Shown: positions 45,450-53,780 of the stretch, in pieces
Layout of the letters: the number at the start of each line of letters is the position of its first letter
Position numbering within the stretch: position 1 is the stretch's first letter
NCBI GenBank assembly: GCA_017305195.1
Contig: JAFKMU010000061.1
Span: 1-64,000 of the forward strand
DNA length: 64,000 nucleotides
From: Verrucomicrobiota bacterium
Lineage (GTDB): Bacteria > Verrucomicrobiota > Verrucomicrobiia > Chthoniobacterales > Terrimicrobiaceae
Reading direction: 5' to 3'
The notes under the pieces: model-generated
What the model was told of the DNA's origin: nothing
The model's database searches: none
The model's input: the letters and a program-made list of their open reading frames with translations, nothing else
Position numbers and translations under genes: made by a program

Positions 45450-45743
45450 ATGAGAGTAATCGCAGTGAGGACATTGCGGGAATTCTGGGAAAAACATGCT
45501 GATGCCGAACAGTCTCTCAAATCCTGGTATAAAGAAGCCACGGACACGCGTTGGAAAGAACCCAACGATATCAAGCGACTCTACCCTTCGGCGGATATCC
45601 TCCCGGGAAACCGCGTCGTCTTTAACATCAAGGGCAATACTTACCGCGTCATCGTAAAGATCCACTACAATACTGGCATCGTCTTTATCCGCTTCGCGGG
45701 AACCCATGCCGAGTACGACAAGATCAATGCCGAAACCATTTGA
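45450..45743 (+). CDS. higB: HigB-type toxin, mRNA interferase
   Basis: 97 residues from MRVIAVRTLREFWEKHADAE, the length usual for the family (a GTG at 45357 would add 31 residues, with a strong AAGGAGG). LKSWYKEATDTRWKEPNDIK, NRVVFNIKGNTYRVIVKIHY and FIRFAGTHAEYDKI are the landmarks of HigB toxins of the RelE superfamily, which cut mRNA on the ribosome. GAAGGTGG before 45450 supports that start. The HigA gene follows after seven bases: toxin-first order, as normal for HigBA. Confidence 0.9.
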   Translation: MRVIAVRTLREFWEKHADAEQSLKSWYKEATDTRWKEPNDIKRLYPSADILPGNRVVFNIKGNTYRVIVKIHYNTGIVFIRFAGTHAEYDKINAETI

Positions 45744-45750
45744 GCCCGCT

Positions 45751-46215
45751 ATGAAAGCAAGAATTATCCGCGATGAAGAGGCCTACGAGGAGGCGCTGGC
45801 CTTTGTGGAGTCCCTGATGGATGCGGAACCGGGATCACAGCAGGAGGAGGAGTTGGAGCTGTGGGCGCTGCTCATCGGGGAATACGAGAAGAAGCAGCAC
45901 CCGATCGAAGATCCCGATCCGATCGAGGCCATCCGCTTCCGGCTGGATCAGCTCGGTCTCAAGCGCAAGGATCTCGAAGGCATCATCGGTACGAAAAGCA
46001 AGGTCTCTGAGGTGATGAACCGGAAACGCCCGCTCAGCCTGTCGATGATTCGTGCGCTGCACGATCATTTGCACATTCCAGTCGCTGTCTTGGTCCGTGA
46101 GATCCCGTGCACCAAAGCCGGGGAAATGAGAATCCTCAAAAAGCACTTCAAAGGCCCCAGGTCCAAGGCCCATGCCGCATCCAAGCCAGGCGGAAGGGCG
46201 ACCGTCTTTGCTTGA
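45751..46215 (+). CDS. higA: HigA-type antitoxin, XRE helix-turn-helix
   Basis: 154 residues. An acidic N-terminal region (EPGSQQEEELELWALLIGEY) is followed by the DNA-binding domain AIRFRLDQLGLKRKDLEGII ... KVSEVMNRKRPLSLSMIRAL. Neutralises the toxin encoded just upstream and represses the operon. The tail beyond residue 130 is basic and poorly conserved. Both genes show a GC content nearer the backbone than most cassettes around them. Confidence 0.9.
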   Translation: MKARIIRDEEAYEEALAFVESLMDAEPGSQQEEELELWALLIGEYEKKQHPIEDPDPIEAIRFRLDQLGLKRKDLEGIIGTKSKVSEVMNRKRPLSLSMIRALHDHLHIPVAVLVREIPCTKAGEMRILKKHFKGPRSKAHAASKPGGRATVFA

Positions 46216-46424
46216 GCAACACTGCTCTCCAAAATAGCGGCAGAAGAAAAGAAATGGCGGCCCATTTTTCTCTGTTTTCCGCGAAATTCATGTTTTGCGT
46301 GCGTTGATGAGGATGGGGTAGGAGAACGGGGGCAGCCATAGGCCCGACCCCTTTCCCATTTCATCTTTGAGGGCAATATCCTCGAGGCTATTGATACGAA
46401 AGAAAAGGAGCTCTACAGATATAA

Positions 46425-46706
46425 ATGGTAGTCATGATTTTAATCGTCTTTGCTTTCTTGTTTGCCGTGGTTCCTGTGAGGGTCTTCGTTTTTGTCACTA
46501 TGCTTAGACGTGGGCTGTTTGGACTTCAAGTCGCCACGAATATGCTGGCTGGGGCGTTCTGTATTCTGATTCTGTCGAGGCTCTTCGGCCACGAAGAATC
46601 TGCTCCCAAGACTCTGTTTGTTTTATTTTTTTTGTGGGCCTTTATCGAAACCCTGTCGTGTATTTGGAGCGCATCAAGATGGCTTGTTGCGCTAAGGAAA
46701 CGCTGA
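46425..46706 (+). CDS. Small hydrophobic membrane protein
   Basis: 93 residues with three membrane helices (about 2-25, 36-52 and 63-82). AT-rich codon use. No family. The gap before it (46216-46424) has only an R2-like end (TAGGCCCGACCCCTT near 46340). Confidence 0.5.
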   Translation: MVVMILIVFAFLFAVVPVRVFVFVTMLRRGLFGLQVATNMLAGAFCILILSRLFGHEESAPKTLFVLFFLWAFIETLSCIWSASRWLVALRKR

Positions 46707-46733
46707 TTTACTATGTGAAACGATGGTGGTGGA

Positions 46734-46814
46734 GGTCAGGGGGGTAAATATCAAAAGATGAGACTCGGAGCTGGAGTTGGGTCGGGCGATTTTTTGATTT
46801 ATGACGCCTTGCCG
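46734..46814 (+). repeat. MITE-like element, family R3, complete copy
   Basis: GGTCAGGGGGGTAAATATCA (46734-46753) and GATTTATGACGCCTTGCC (46797-46814) form imperfect inverted ends around AGATGAGACTCGGAGCTGG. Partial copies: right ends at 51349-51383 and 55979-56012, a left half at 56977-57030. The right end contains an ATG (46801) that is in frame with the next gene. Confidence 0.6.
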
Positions 46815-46836
46815 CCAATCCGAAAACAAATCCCCT

Positions 46837-46868
46837 GATATCAATAATAAATGGCTGACCCCGTTTGC
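46837..46868 (+). repeat. R4 repeat end directly before a gene
   Basis: Second copy of GATATCAATAATAAATGGCT and CTGACCCCGTTT, 10 bases before the ATG at 46879. Its own ATG (46851) opens a 13-codon frame overlapping that start. Confidence 0.6.
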
Positions 46869-46878
46869 CCCAACCCCA

Positions 46879-47922
46879 ATGAAAGCACGTAAGAAAATCA
46901 TTGTTTTGGTCGCGCTTATCTCCGTTCTCGGAGTTGTTTGGCTGTTGAACCGGAAACAAAGCGCCTCTTTAGCGGAATCCCTGAGTCAAGCGACCCAAAA
47001 ACCTGCTTTTACTCCACCGCCGCCCATCATCAGTAAAGAAGCTCGGCAGCAACCTGGAGGTCCGTATGCACCCGCCGACCCGCGTTGGGCAGATCGACAG
47101 AGTCGTCGTGAGGCTGATCCTCTGTATGAATGGAAGACACCTATAGAGTTTTACGGCAAAGTCCTTGATCAGGATGGAAGTCCTGTTGCCGGAGCGACTG
47201 TCGATGTCATTTGGACGGATTTATCAGCAAATGGAAGTTCGCATTTGGAGGTTGTTAGTGACGGATCCGGCCTGTTCTCGATCAAGGATATTCGTGGAAA
47301 ACACATGACGGTGCAGGTTACAAAGGAAGGATACCAACGTCAGTTGAAAGGTGGTCAATCCGGTTTTGACTACGCCGGATTTTGGGAGCCAACGTATCAT
47401 GAGCCCGATGCGAACAATCCGGTGATTTTTCGGCTGCGCAAAAAAGTCGAAGCTGATCCGATGATCCAGCGCGGCCCGACATTTTTAGGTGCAAGCAACG
47501 ATGGAGCGCCGACGAGTTTTGATTTAGCCACTGGCCGGAAGGCGGCGGACGGTTCTGGCAACATTGCAGTGCGAATCACCAAAGGGCCAAAGACAGACAA
47601 ACGCTTCGACTGGACGACCACGGTCGAAGGCATCGGGGGAGCGGAGTTGATCGAGTCCACCGATGAGTTTATGACGACGGCTCCGGTTGATGGTTACAAA
47701 CCACGATGGACATTTAGCCAGAAGGCGACTGACGAGAAGTATCAATCCGAGGTGCAGGCCAAATTTTACGTGAAGACCGGGGACGGAAGATATGCGCGAG
47801 TCGAAATGCGCATCCTCCCCGAATACAACGAGACTGCGGCGGTCGATCTGACCGTCTATCTAAATCCCAGCGGTTCCCGTAATCTCGAATTTGACAGGAA
47901 AAAAGTCGTCAAATCCCCCTAA
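46879..47922 (+). CDS. Secreted or anchored protein with carboxypeptidase-regulatory-like domain
   Basis: 347 residues. N-terminal anchor MKARKKIIVLVALISVLGVV followed by a Pro-rich linker, then FYGKVLDQDGSPVAGATVDV ... FSIKDIRGKHMTVQVTKEGY, the transthyretin-like CarboxypepD_reg domain. The C-terminal half (PTFLGASNDGAPTSF ... MRILPEYNETAAVDLTVYLN) is not recognised. No ribosome-binding site precedes the ATG; the start codons of the R3 (46801) and R4 (46851) repeats lie just upstream, the former in frame, so initiation may be shared with them. Confidence 0.7.
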   Translation: MKARKKIIVLVALISVLGVVWLLNRKQSASLAESLSQATQKPAFTPPPPIISKEARQQPGGPYAPADPRWADRQSRREADPLYEWKTPIEFYGKVLDQDGSPVAGATVDVIWTDLSANGSSHLEVVSDGSGLFSIKDIRGKHMTVQVTKEGYQRQLKGGQSGFDYAGFWEPTYHEPDANNPVIFRLRKKVEADPMIQRGPTFLGASNDGAPTSFDLATGRKAADGSGNIAVRITKGPKTDKRFDWTTTVEGIGGAELIESTDEFMTTAPVDGYKPRWTFSQKATDEKYQSEVQAKFYVKTGDGRYARVEMRILPEYNETAAVDLTVYLNPSGSRNLEFDRKKVVKSP

Positions 47923-47949
47923 CTCCGCTTTCCCGTGCTGTCATGTCTC

Positions 47950-47985
47950 AGGAAACCAGGGGTCAGTGTGCATGTTCTTGCTCCT
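47950..47985 (-). repeat. R1 repeat end, inverted
   Basis: AGGGGTCAGTGTGCATGTTC with the complementary AGGTGAGGAGC behind it: the R1 end pattern reading on the minus strand (AGGTGA..., ATG, CACACTGACCCC). Confidence 0.55.
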
Positions 47986-48026
47986 CACCTGTCGGGTGGT
48001 AGCGTTTTCCCTGAACCTCGGAAAAT

Positions 48027-48383
48027 ATGAAAACCTGCTCCGCTGCGACGGTGTTTGCCGTCAGGGACCTCGATGAGGCTTTGAAGTTTTATGCCGATGT
48101 TTTTGGCTTCGTTGAGGACTTCCGGTTTGGCGAATATGCCGGGGTGAGGCTTGGGGAGGTGTCGATACACCTTTCCCAGAGTCCTCCGAGCGAACGTCCC
48201 CCGGGCGCGGGAGCTGTTTATATCTTCTGCGACGAGGTGGATGAGTTTTGCCGGGAGATCCGGGGAAAGGGCGCGAGGATCGGCTGCGAACCCAAAGACT
48301 GGCCCTATGGCATGAGGGATTTCGTGGCTTACGACCTCGACGGGAATCAGGTGTCCTTTGGGGCGGAATCGAAAAATGGCTGA
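48027..48383 (+). CDS. VOC-family (glyoxalase/bleomycin-resistance fold) protein
   Basis: 118 residues. VFAVRDLDEALKFYADVFGF is the N-terminal betaalphabetabetabeta module of the vicinal-oxygen-chelate fold; VSIHLSQ, GAVYIFCDEVDEFCREIRGK and the closing AYDLDGNQVSFG complete it. Metal ligands would be His53-like and the Glu/Asp of the last strand, but the first His position is replaced, so activity is uncertain. Likely cytoplasmic, antibiotic-binding or lyase-like function unknown. Confidence 0.8.
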   Translation: MKTCSAATVFAVRDLDEALKFYADVFGFVEDFRFGEYAGVRLGEVSIHLSQSPPSERPPGAGAVYIFCDEVDEFCREIRGKGARIGCEPKDWPYGMRDFVAYDLDGNQVSFGAESKNG

Positions 48384-48399
48384 CGAGGAGACATAAATC

Positions 48400-48474
48400 G
48401 CGAGTTTGCCGATCGGGCTTTGGTACTTTGGGGCGGTCTCCATTTGGAAACGGCTGCAGCCCCCGAATGGTTAA
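48400..48474 (+). pseudogene. C-terminal fragment of the 58.3-kb membrane protein
   Basis: The frame encodes ASLPIGLWYFGAVSIWKRLQ then PPNG and a stop. ASLPIGLWYFGAVFIWKRLQ is the C-terminal segment of the protein at 58346-58723. DNA identity is high for about 60 bases and then lost. It shows that a second copy of that cassette was once here. Confidence 0.7.
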
Positions 48475-48596
48475 GCCGGGCGAGGGGGGCGACAGGGGTA
48501 ACGTCACTCGCCGTCCGAGCCGGGGGGCTGACTCTATAAGGTTAAGGTTCGCGGATTGGATTTGAGTCCGAGGGGGATTCTCGCTATGTCTTTTCG

Positions 48597-49103
48597 ATGC
48601 GGCGCGCGGTTTTGTCTGTCTTCGCTCTGGTGGCGTTTGGCTCGGGTCATCTGTATCCCGGCGAGTTTTCGAAGGCGACTGTTCCTCTGGACGAGGTGAA
48701 TCCGAAGGTGATCGAGGCGGTGGAGTCGATGCAGGGTGAAAAGCTGGATGCGAAGAATTTCTCGGCGGAGAAATATGTGATCAAATTTGGCGGCAAAAAT
48801 TGGGTGAATATCAAAACCCATGGCCTCGGCGGCGGCGGGGATTCGCAGCTTCCGAATCGGGCGGCTGAAGTGGATTTGATCCTCATCCAGAAAAATGACG
48901 GTCGCTCGCCCAGGCGAATCTTTTATTCCGTATACGGCGAGCATTCCTTGACCGGGAGCTATCTGTATTTTCAGTCGGCAGTTCCTCCCCGGCTGGAGAC
49001 CGTGATGAACGGTACGAAGTTTTCGCTCACCGCACGAAATGCCAGCGGCAAGGGCGAGGTGCTTTATCAGATCCTCGTGGAACAGACGTTCGCCCAAAGG
49101 TAA
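48597..49103 (+). CDS. Hypothetical secreted protein
   Basis: 168 residues. Signal peptide MRRAVLSVFALVAFGSG; body rich in Lys/Gly with DLILIQKNDGRSPRRIFYSV, no motif. Isolated. Confidence 0.55.
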   Translation: MRRAVLSVFALVAFGSGHLYPGEFSKATVPLDEVNPKVIEAVESMQGEKLDAKNFSAEKYVIKFGGKNWVNIKTHGLGGGGDSQLPNRAAEVDLILIQKNDGRSPRRIFYSVYGEHSLTGSYLYFQSAVPPRLETVMNGTKFSLTARNASGKGEVLYQILVEQTFAQR

Positions 49104-49115
49104 TGGCCGTTTGGG

Positions 49116-49208
49116 GTCCATTAGCGACAATGGTCGCAACTCCATGGATACCCGCCGACCTCTCCATGGACCACGAACCCTCGTATACAGCCTGACCCGA
49201 TGCAGGTA
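49116..49208 (+). repeat. R2 repeat, partial copy
   Basis: GACAATGGTCGCAACTCCAT and CCGCCGACCTCTCCATGG match the interior of the copy at 57038-57264. Confidence 0.45.
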
Positions 49209-49229
49209 CCCCCTCCATTTTTCTCATCC

Positions 49230-49991
49230 ATGAAGACAAGATTGCGTGCATCTGGATTTCTGTGCGGCCTCCTCCTTCTCTCAGGTCTGATGGCGGGTAT
49301 GGGGGAGTGCCTGGGTTATGATGATGCGATGATGTCTCCGGTAGGCGTGCTGGAGCGATCCGTTCTCACGAAAGACGTCGAGCTTGAGAACTCCTCCCGG
49401 GTTTATGAAAGAATCGCCGATCTGTTTGACCAGCCAGGATTGGTAAACGCCGCGATGCCTGAGATCACGGCGGCGAATGTGAATGTCGCCTGGGTGGAAA
49501 ATCCCGAGGCGGACGCCCTGCAGCAGAAATTTACCCTGCCCGGAAACACCTCGATTCTGGATGGATTTCGGAGAATCGCGGAAAGGAGAAAGGAATTGGT
49601 TGGAGAAAGGCAGAATTACCTCGTGATAAAGCCCTCCCACGGAGGAGATCTCTCGTATCAAGAGAAGGGGCAGGGCTCGGCATCCTTGGTTCGAATGGTC
49701 GACGCGGTCATGCCGACTCGCATCATCCTGCTCCAGCCGGACGGCGAGGCCATGGAGTCGTTCCTAAATACAAAACTCGGGGAGAGTGAGGCGCTCTCCT
49801 CCGGGGATGGCGGGAGGGACTATGTTTTTCAAATGGACGCCGCCGCCAAGCAGGCCGCCTCCCGGATAAATATCATCGGCACCTGGACCTATCGCGATTT
49901 GCTGGATGCCTTCAGTGAGCTCACCGGGATGCGGTGGGGGATTGATGGAAACACCCTCTGGATTGGAAATCAACGGAAGGGACAGCCATAG
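49230..49991 (+). CDS. Hypothetical secreted protein
   Basis: 253 residues. Signal peptide MKTRLRASGFLCGLLLLSGL; body with AANVNVAWVENPEADALQQK and TYRDLLDAFSELTGMRWGID, the latter reminiscent of a secretin N-domain. The STN-like protein at 25561 has a similar ending (TGFAVQC), but no clear homology. Function unknown. Confidence 0.55.
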   Translation: MKTRLRASGFLCGLLLLSGLMAGMGECLGYDDAMMSPVGVLERSVLTKDVELENSSRVYERIADLFDQPGLVNAAMPEITAANVNVAWVENPEADALQQKFTLPGNTSILDGFRRIAERRKELVGERQNYLVIKPSHGGDLSYQEKGQGSASLVRMVDAVMPTRIILLQPDGEAMESFLNTKLGESEALSSGDGGRDYVFQMDAAAKQAASRINIIGTWTYRDLLDAFSELTGMRWGIDGNTLWIGNQRKGQP

Positions 49992-50050
49992 TTGGAAAAG
50001 GGCGTGACCGGCGCGGTGAGATTTGCGGGGTTCCAGCGAGGTGAAGGAGT

Positions 50051-50083
50051 GTGTACACTGGCTCCAGTTTCTTCACCCGATGA
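50051..50083 (+). promoter_or_regulatory. Leader reading frame of R1 end, overlapping the next start
   Basis: GAGGTGA, then GTG at 50051: VYTGSSFFTR and stop TGA at 50081-50083, which shares ATGA with the start at 50080. Translation of the leader would end on the start codon of the gene. Confidence 0.45.
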
Positions 50084-50415
50084 ATACGGAAAATCGTCAA
50101 CGATTGGTAGGCAGAATCGAGCGCTGTATGGACAGCGTTTGCGATACCTTTTCGAAATCCGATATTCTCAGCTATTGCAGGCACGATGTGGAGACGGCCC
50201 GGGAATGCCTGCAGCAATGGGCATCGGAGGGGAAGCTGGAGATCCTCAAGCCGCTGGACGAGGCGCAGGATGACGAGCCGGTGGTAAGGATGAAGGCGTA
50301 TATCGAGGGCCAAAGCCCGTGGCCGAACTGGCCGCCGAAAGCGAAAACGAGATCTGCTAATCAATGTCTACATTTTATCGGTGTGCGGAAAGAGGTCTGG
50401 AAAATATTAATATGA
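50080..50415 (+). CDS. Small hypothetical protein, chimeric paralogue of the 55.1-kb gene
   Basis: 111 residues. The first 48 residues (MNTENRQRLVGRIERCMDSV...) are only moderately similar to the paralogue, while the next 40 (WASEGKLEILKPLDEAQDDE ... VVRMKAYIEGQSPWPNWPPK) are almost identical at the DNA level. The C-terminus then runs on for 25 unrelated residues. This points to gene conversion or to exchange of one half between copies. Cytoplasmic, acidic. An R1-end leader overlaps its start. Confidence 0.55.
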   Translation: MNTENRQRLVGRIERCMDSVCDTFSKSDILSYCRHDVETARECLQQWASEGKLEILKPLDEAQDDEPVVRMKAYIEGQSPWPNWPPKAKTRSANQCLHFIGVRKEVWKILI

Positions 50416-50439
50416 AGTGGATGGTCCAAATTTTTACCA

Positions 50440-50646
50440 TTATATCTCTTCAAACAGTTTAATCTTATCCCAATCTTTGATAGCTACTCGCCCCCAATCT
50501 GCATCTAAACGGATGTTTTGGCATTTACAGTGAGTGTTTTCTTTTGAGAAAAGCTGGACAATGTCAGAACACTCCAGACATTCCAAAAATTTGTTGGGAG
50601 TGCTCGGGAGCCCTCCTTTTTTGGCAAAGGGTAAATATTTTCTCAT
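50440..50646 (-). CDS. CxxC/CxC mini-protein, paralogue 1
   Basis: 68 residues: GGLPSTPNKFLECLECSDIV, then FSKENTHCKCQNIRLDADWG and KDWDKIKLFEEI. Cysteine pairs C-x2-C and C-x-C suggest a zinc-binding ribbon. Two paralogues exist on the plus strand at 53781 and 55692. Start is 36 bases from the left end of the R1 element at 50682. Function unknown; size and context fit an immunity or regulatory protein. Confidence 0.6.
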   Translation of the reverse strand: MRKYLPFAKKGGLPSTPNKFLECLECSDIVQLFSKENTHCKCQNIRLDADWGRVAIKDWDKIKLFEEI

Positions 50647-50681
50647 TACAATCTTTCAGATTAGAGTGAGAAGTAGGAAAA

Positions 50682-50890
50682 TAGGGGTCAGTGTGCAAGA
50701 TCTTGCAAGGATGAGTTGATCGCGGGGGTGAGAGATGGCAGGAGAGCGGAATGGCGAGGAGTGCGCAGATCGAGTACGCTGGGGCGTGCTACCACGTAAT
50801 GGCGAGAGGGAATGAGCGGGAGGCGATCTTTCAGGGGCGTGGTGGATCGGAAGTTCTTTTTAGGAGGAAAGAATATGCACGCTGACCCTA
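50682..50890. repeat. R1 element carrying a transposase remnant
   Basis: TAGGGGTCAGTGTGCA at 50682-50697 and TGCACGCTGACCCTA at 50876-50890 are inverted ends. Between them lies the N-terminal coding part of a RAYT (50751-50885). This is direct evidence linking the R1 repeats to a REP-associated transposase. Confidence 0.7.
50751..50885 (+). pseudogene. REP-associated tyrosine transposase remnant (RAYT, Y1_Tnp)
   Basis: 44 codons: MARSAQIEYAGACYHVMARG followed by NEREAIFQ, the conserved N-terminus of IS200-like RAYT proteins (MARx-R-I-E-Y-PGA-x-YHVMARGN). It then meets sequence of the right R1 end and stops. The catalytic Tyr and HUH (His-x-His) parts are missing, so the copy is dead. Confidence 0.75.
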
Positions 50891-50954
50891 TTTCGCATGT
50901 TGGCTGGCCTCTTTTTAGAGTCGGCCTATTCAGGCCGTCGGTTTAGCGATTTTT

Positions 50955-51281
50955 TTATTTGTAAACCGGAAACGTACCAACACAAACGCCATTCCGATCA
51001 AAGAACACTGCTATTGGAAAAGTGAAAAACATGTAATACATCCTCACAGTCTCCACGGTACCCTTGTTTTTTAGAGTTTCGCTCCATTCCGTACTCTCCA
51101 CGGATTGGTTCTGCTTAAAACTGAATAGCAGAGTGCGATCAACGTGACTTGAAGTCTGGCCCGCATGAACTCGGTCATAGAGATAATCTGTATAGTGCAG
51201 ACCAAGAAAGAGGAACGCCATGGCAGCAAACAGTCCAAATGGCACCACCAGCAACAGCAGTCGAGGGGATAAAATTTTCAT
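50955..51281 (-). CDS. Small hypothetical secreted or anchored protein
   Basis: 108 residues from MKILSPRLLLLVVPFGLFAA, a signal or anchor. The rest has FFTFPIAVFFDRNGVCVGTF near the C-terminus and no recognised motif. AT-rich codons. Start at 51281 rather than 51314, where the upstream codons lack coding character. Confidence 0.5.
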   Translation of the reverse strand: MKILSPRLLLLVVPFGLFAAMAFLFLGLHYTDYLYDRVHAGQTSSHVDRTLLFSFKQNQSVESTEWSETLKNKGTVETVRMYYMFFTFPIAVFFDRNGVCVGTFPVYK

Positions 51282-51348
51282 GGTCCTGTTTCCTTCGGTC
51301 CCGGACAAACTCATCCCCCGGGACCAAAAAGTCGAGTCACGTCAGATG

Positions 51349-51383
51349 GTTCTTTTTGATTTATGACGCCTGACCCTGATTTC
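51349..51383 (+). repeat. R3 right end
   Basis: TTTTTGATTTATGACGCCTG followed by ACCCTGATTT; the same end occurs at 46794 and 55983. Confidence 0.6.
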
Positions 51384-51400
51384 CCGGCGGTTGTTCGTCG

Positions 51401-52864
51401 TTATCGCTTGTCGAGTGCCGATGGGCACGCAGCAGGGCTTCCGTAGGAAGCGAGGTGGCGGGCCATGCGGGGGAAGAGGAAGCCGTGAAAGGGCATGCAG
51501 AGTAGCCAATACAGACGCCCCCAGAGGCCGCGCGGGCGGAAGGTCGCGGTCTGGATGAGGCGGGTTTCCTCGACGCGGAATTCCAGCCAGGCTTCGCCGG
51601 GGAGTTTCATTTCGGCAAAGAGCATGAGGCGGCCCTCGGCCCGGTCGACGAGGAGCACGCGCCAGAAGTCGACGGCATCGCCGGGGCGCAGGTTCACGGG
51701 GTCGCGTCGTCCGCGCCGGATGCCGACCCCTCCTGCCATGCGGTCCATCACGCCGCGGAGGCGCCAGGCCCAGTTCATGGACGGCCATCCCATGTCGCCG
51801 CCGATGCGCCAGATGGCGTCGAGGACGGCCTCGCGATTTCCCGTGATGGGCACGATGCGCTGGTCCCTTAGGATGCCGTGCTCAGGGACGCGAATGGAGC
51901 GCAGCCGGGCGGGAGGGAAGCCGCCCGAGGCGAGGGCGTCGAACCAGGAGGAGGGCACGCGATTTTGCGCGATGCGGACAAAGGCGCGCGCGATGGCCTC
52001 TTCGTAGGTGAGCAGCTTTTGCGGCACGATGGCGCGGATGGCATTGTCGGCACAAACGCTCTCGTGCACCATGCTGTCGACGAGCGCCCGGGCTATGCGG
52101 AAGCTGGTGTTGGCCACCATGTAGAGCCACAGCGAGGAGAGGCGCAGCGTGAGCACGGGCACGGGAATGATGAGCCGCCGGAGCTTTCGCTCGTGGGCGT
52201 ACTGCACGAGCATTTGCTTGTAAGTCAATACCTCGGGGCCGCCGAGGTCAAAGGTGCGTCCGAGGGTCTCGTCGCGCAGCAGCACGCCGAGCAGGTACAC
52301 GATGACGTCGTGAATGGCGATGGGCTGGCAGCGATTCGCCGTCCAGCGCGGGGTGATCATGACGGGGAGTTTCTCGACGAGATCGCGGATGATCTCAAAG
52401 GACGCGCTGCCGCTGCCCACGATGATGGAGGCGCGCAGGGCGGTGAGCGGCACGCGGCCGGAGCGCAGGATGTCGTGCACGGCCAGGCGGGAGCGCAGGT
52501 GATCGGAGAGCTTTTCCGTGGGCGGGATGATGCCGCCGAGATAGATGACCTGACGGCAACGGGTGCGCTCCAGGCCGCGCAGGAAGTTGCGTGCGGATAC
52601 GGCCTCGCGCTCGGCAAAGCCCTCGCCGTCGCCCATGGAGTGAATGAGATAGTAAGCCGCGTCGATATCCTCGGGAAACTCGGGGTCGGATGACAGGAGA
52701 TCGGCCTCGATGACATCGAGCCGCCCGGGGCTGCCGGCAAAATCCTCGGAGGGCAGGCGGTTTTTATTCCTCACCACCGCGCACACGGTATGCCCCAGCT
52801 CCAGCAGCTCGGGGAGCAGGCGCAGGCCGATGTAGCCATTGGCCCCCGTGAGAAGGATCTTCAT
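51401..52864 (-). CDS. SDR-type NAD(P)-binding protein fused to DUF2867
   Basis: 487 residues. N-terminal Rossmann motif MKILLTGANGYIGLRLLPEL and AYYLIHSMG are those of atypical short-chain dehydrogenases (YbjT/NAD-dependent epimerase-like). The second half (VLDAIWRIGGDMGWPSMNWA; LRPGDAVDFWRVLLVDRAEG; MKLPGEAWLEFRV) is DUF2867. This fusion is widespread in bacteria; substrate unknown. GC-rich, backbone-like codon use, unlike the small genes around it. Confidence 0.85.
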   Translation of the reverse strand: MKILLTGANGYIGLRLLPELLELGHTVCAVVRNKNRLPSEDFAGSPGRLDVIEADLLSSDPEFPEDIDAAYYLIHSMGDGEGFAEREAVSARNFLRGLERTRCRQVIYLGGIIPPTEKLSDHLRSRLAVHDILRSGRVPLTALRASIIVGSGSASFEIIRDLVEKLPVMITPRWTANRCQPIAIHDVIVYLLGVLLRDETLGRTFDLGGPEVLTYKQMLVQYAHERKLRRLIIPVPVLTLRLSSLWLYMVANTSFRIARALVDSMVHESVCADNAIRAIVPQKLLTYEEAIARAFVRIAQNRVPSSWFDALASGGFPPARLRSIRVPEHGILRDQRIVPITGNREAVLDAIWRIGGDMGWPSMNWAWRLRGVMDRMAGGVGIRRGRRDPVNLRPGDAVDFWRVLLVDRAEGRLMLFAEMKLPGEAWLEFRVEETRLIQTATFRPRGLWGRLYWLLCMPFHGFLFPRMARHLASYGSPAACPSALDKR

Positions 52865-53155
52865 CAGCCTTCATTGTTGGACGATTTCCTGGAAACGCAA
52901 GCATCCGCTTTGCAAAGGAAAGTGTGCTTCGCCCGATGGCCGGTCATGGCATAAGTCGCAGCATCGCCGAGGCTGCCGGATTTGCCATCTGCCAACCTCG
53001 GCGGCGCGGAGGTGGCGGGGGGGCAAAGGTCAAAAGGGGACTGAAGTCCTGGTTTGAAAAAAAGGCGGTGTCCTGGCTTTGGCCGCAAGGCGGAGACTTG
53101 CTGGAGAGTTGGCTTTTCAGGACGGAGTGGCTGAGCCATAGTCGTGACATCGCAG

Positions 53156-53719
53156 ATGCCACGAGCCCTCGTCATTCTAGCTGTCGTCCTGTTGGCGTTG
53201 ATCGCCTTTCTCTTCATCGGCGCTTTCGCAGGCGGGCTCTTCGCTTTTCGGACCGATTCGTTTTACCATTTCAAAGGGGAATCCCAAATCATCGACGGTT
53301 CCCTGGTCGTATCGTTTGGCGCGATTCGGTGTCCTGATAATGGCCAGAAATATTCGATTCCCGGAGCCTTGCCCCCCAACGAAAAAGCGAACGGGTTTCA
53401 AGTTACCTGGGAATTAAAAGGAGACTCCAAGCGCAAGATTACGGTCGAAGACATCCGGGCCGAACTCCTCGATGGCGGCGGGGTAAGGCCCCTGGACGTT
53501 CCGTTCAGTTACTGGGCTGGCGAATTTAACGCTGCCAGGAACGTGCATTACGCCTTTATCTCGACGGGAGGCTATCACGCGGAGTTGCCGCTGGGCGTCT
53601 ATCATATCCGGCTGTCTTATGTCGTGAACGGCATTCCCTACAGCAATGACGTGACGCTCGACTACGTGGTCGAGCGAAAGTTTGGCTTTCACGGGCCGTT
53701 TACGTCCACGTATTACTAA
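53156..53719 (+). CDS. Hypothetical membrane-anchored protein
   Basis: 187 residues from MPRALVILAVVLLALIAFLF, one N-terminal membrane helix (a GTG at 53144 is possible). The exported domain is beta-rich (NGFQVTWELKGDSKRKITVE; YHIRLSYVVNGIPYSNDVTL). Not recognised. Confidence 0.55.
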   Translation: MPRALVILAVVLLALIAFLFIGAFAGGLFAFRTDSFYHFKGESQIIDGSLVVSFGAIRCPDNGQKYSIPGALPPNEKANGFQVTWELKGDSKRKITVEDIRAELLDGGGVRPLDVPFSYWAGEFNAARNVHYAFISTGGYHAELPLGVYHIRLSYVVNGIPYSNDVTLDYVVERKFGFHGPFTSTYY

Positions 53720-53780
53720 TGGACAACGCCTGGAACGTCGTGCTGCCGGTAAGGTGGCTGGTGTCGCCTGGAATATTCCG

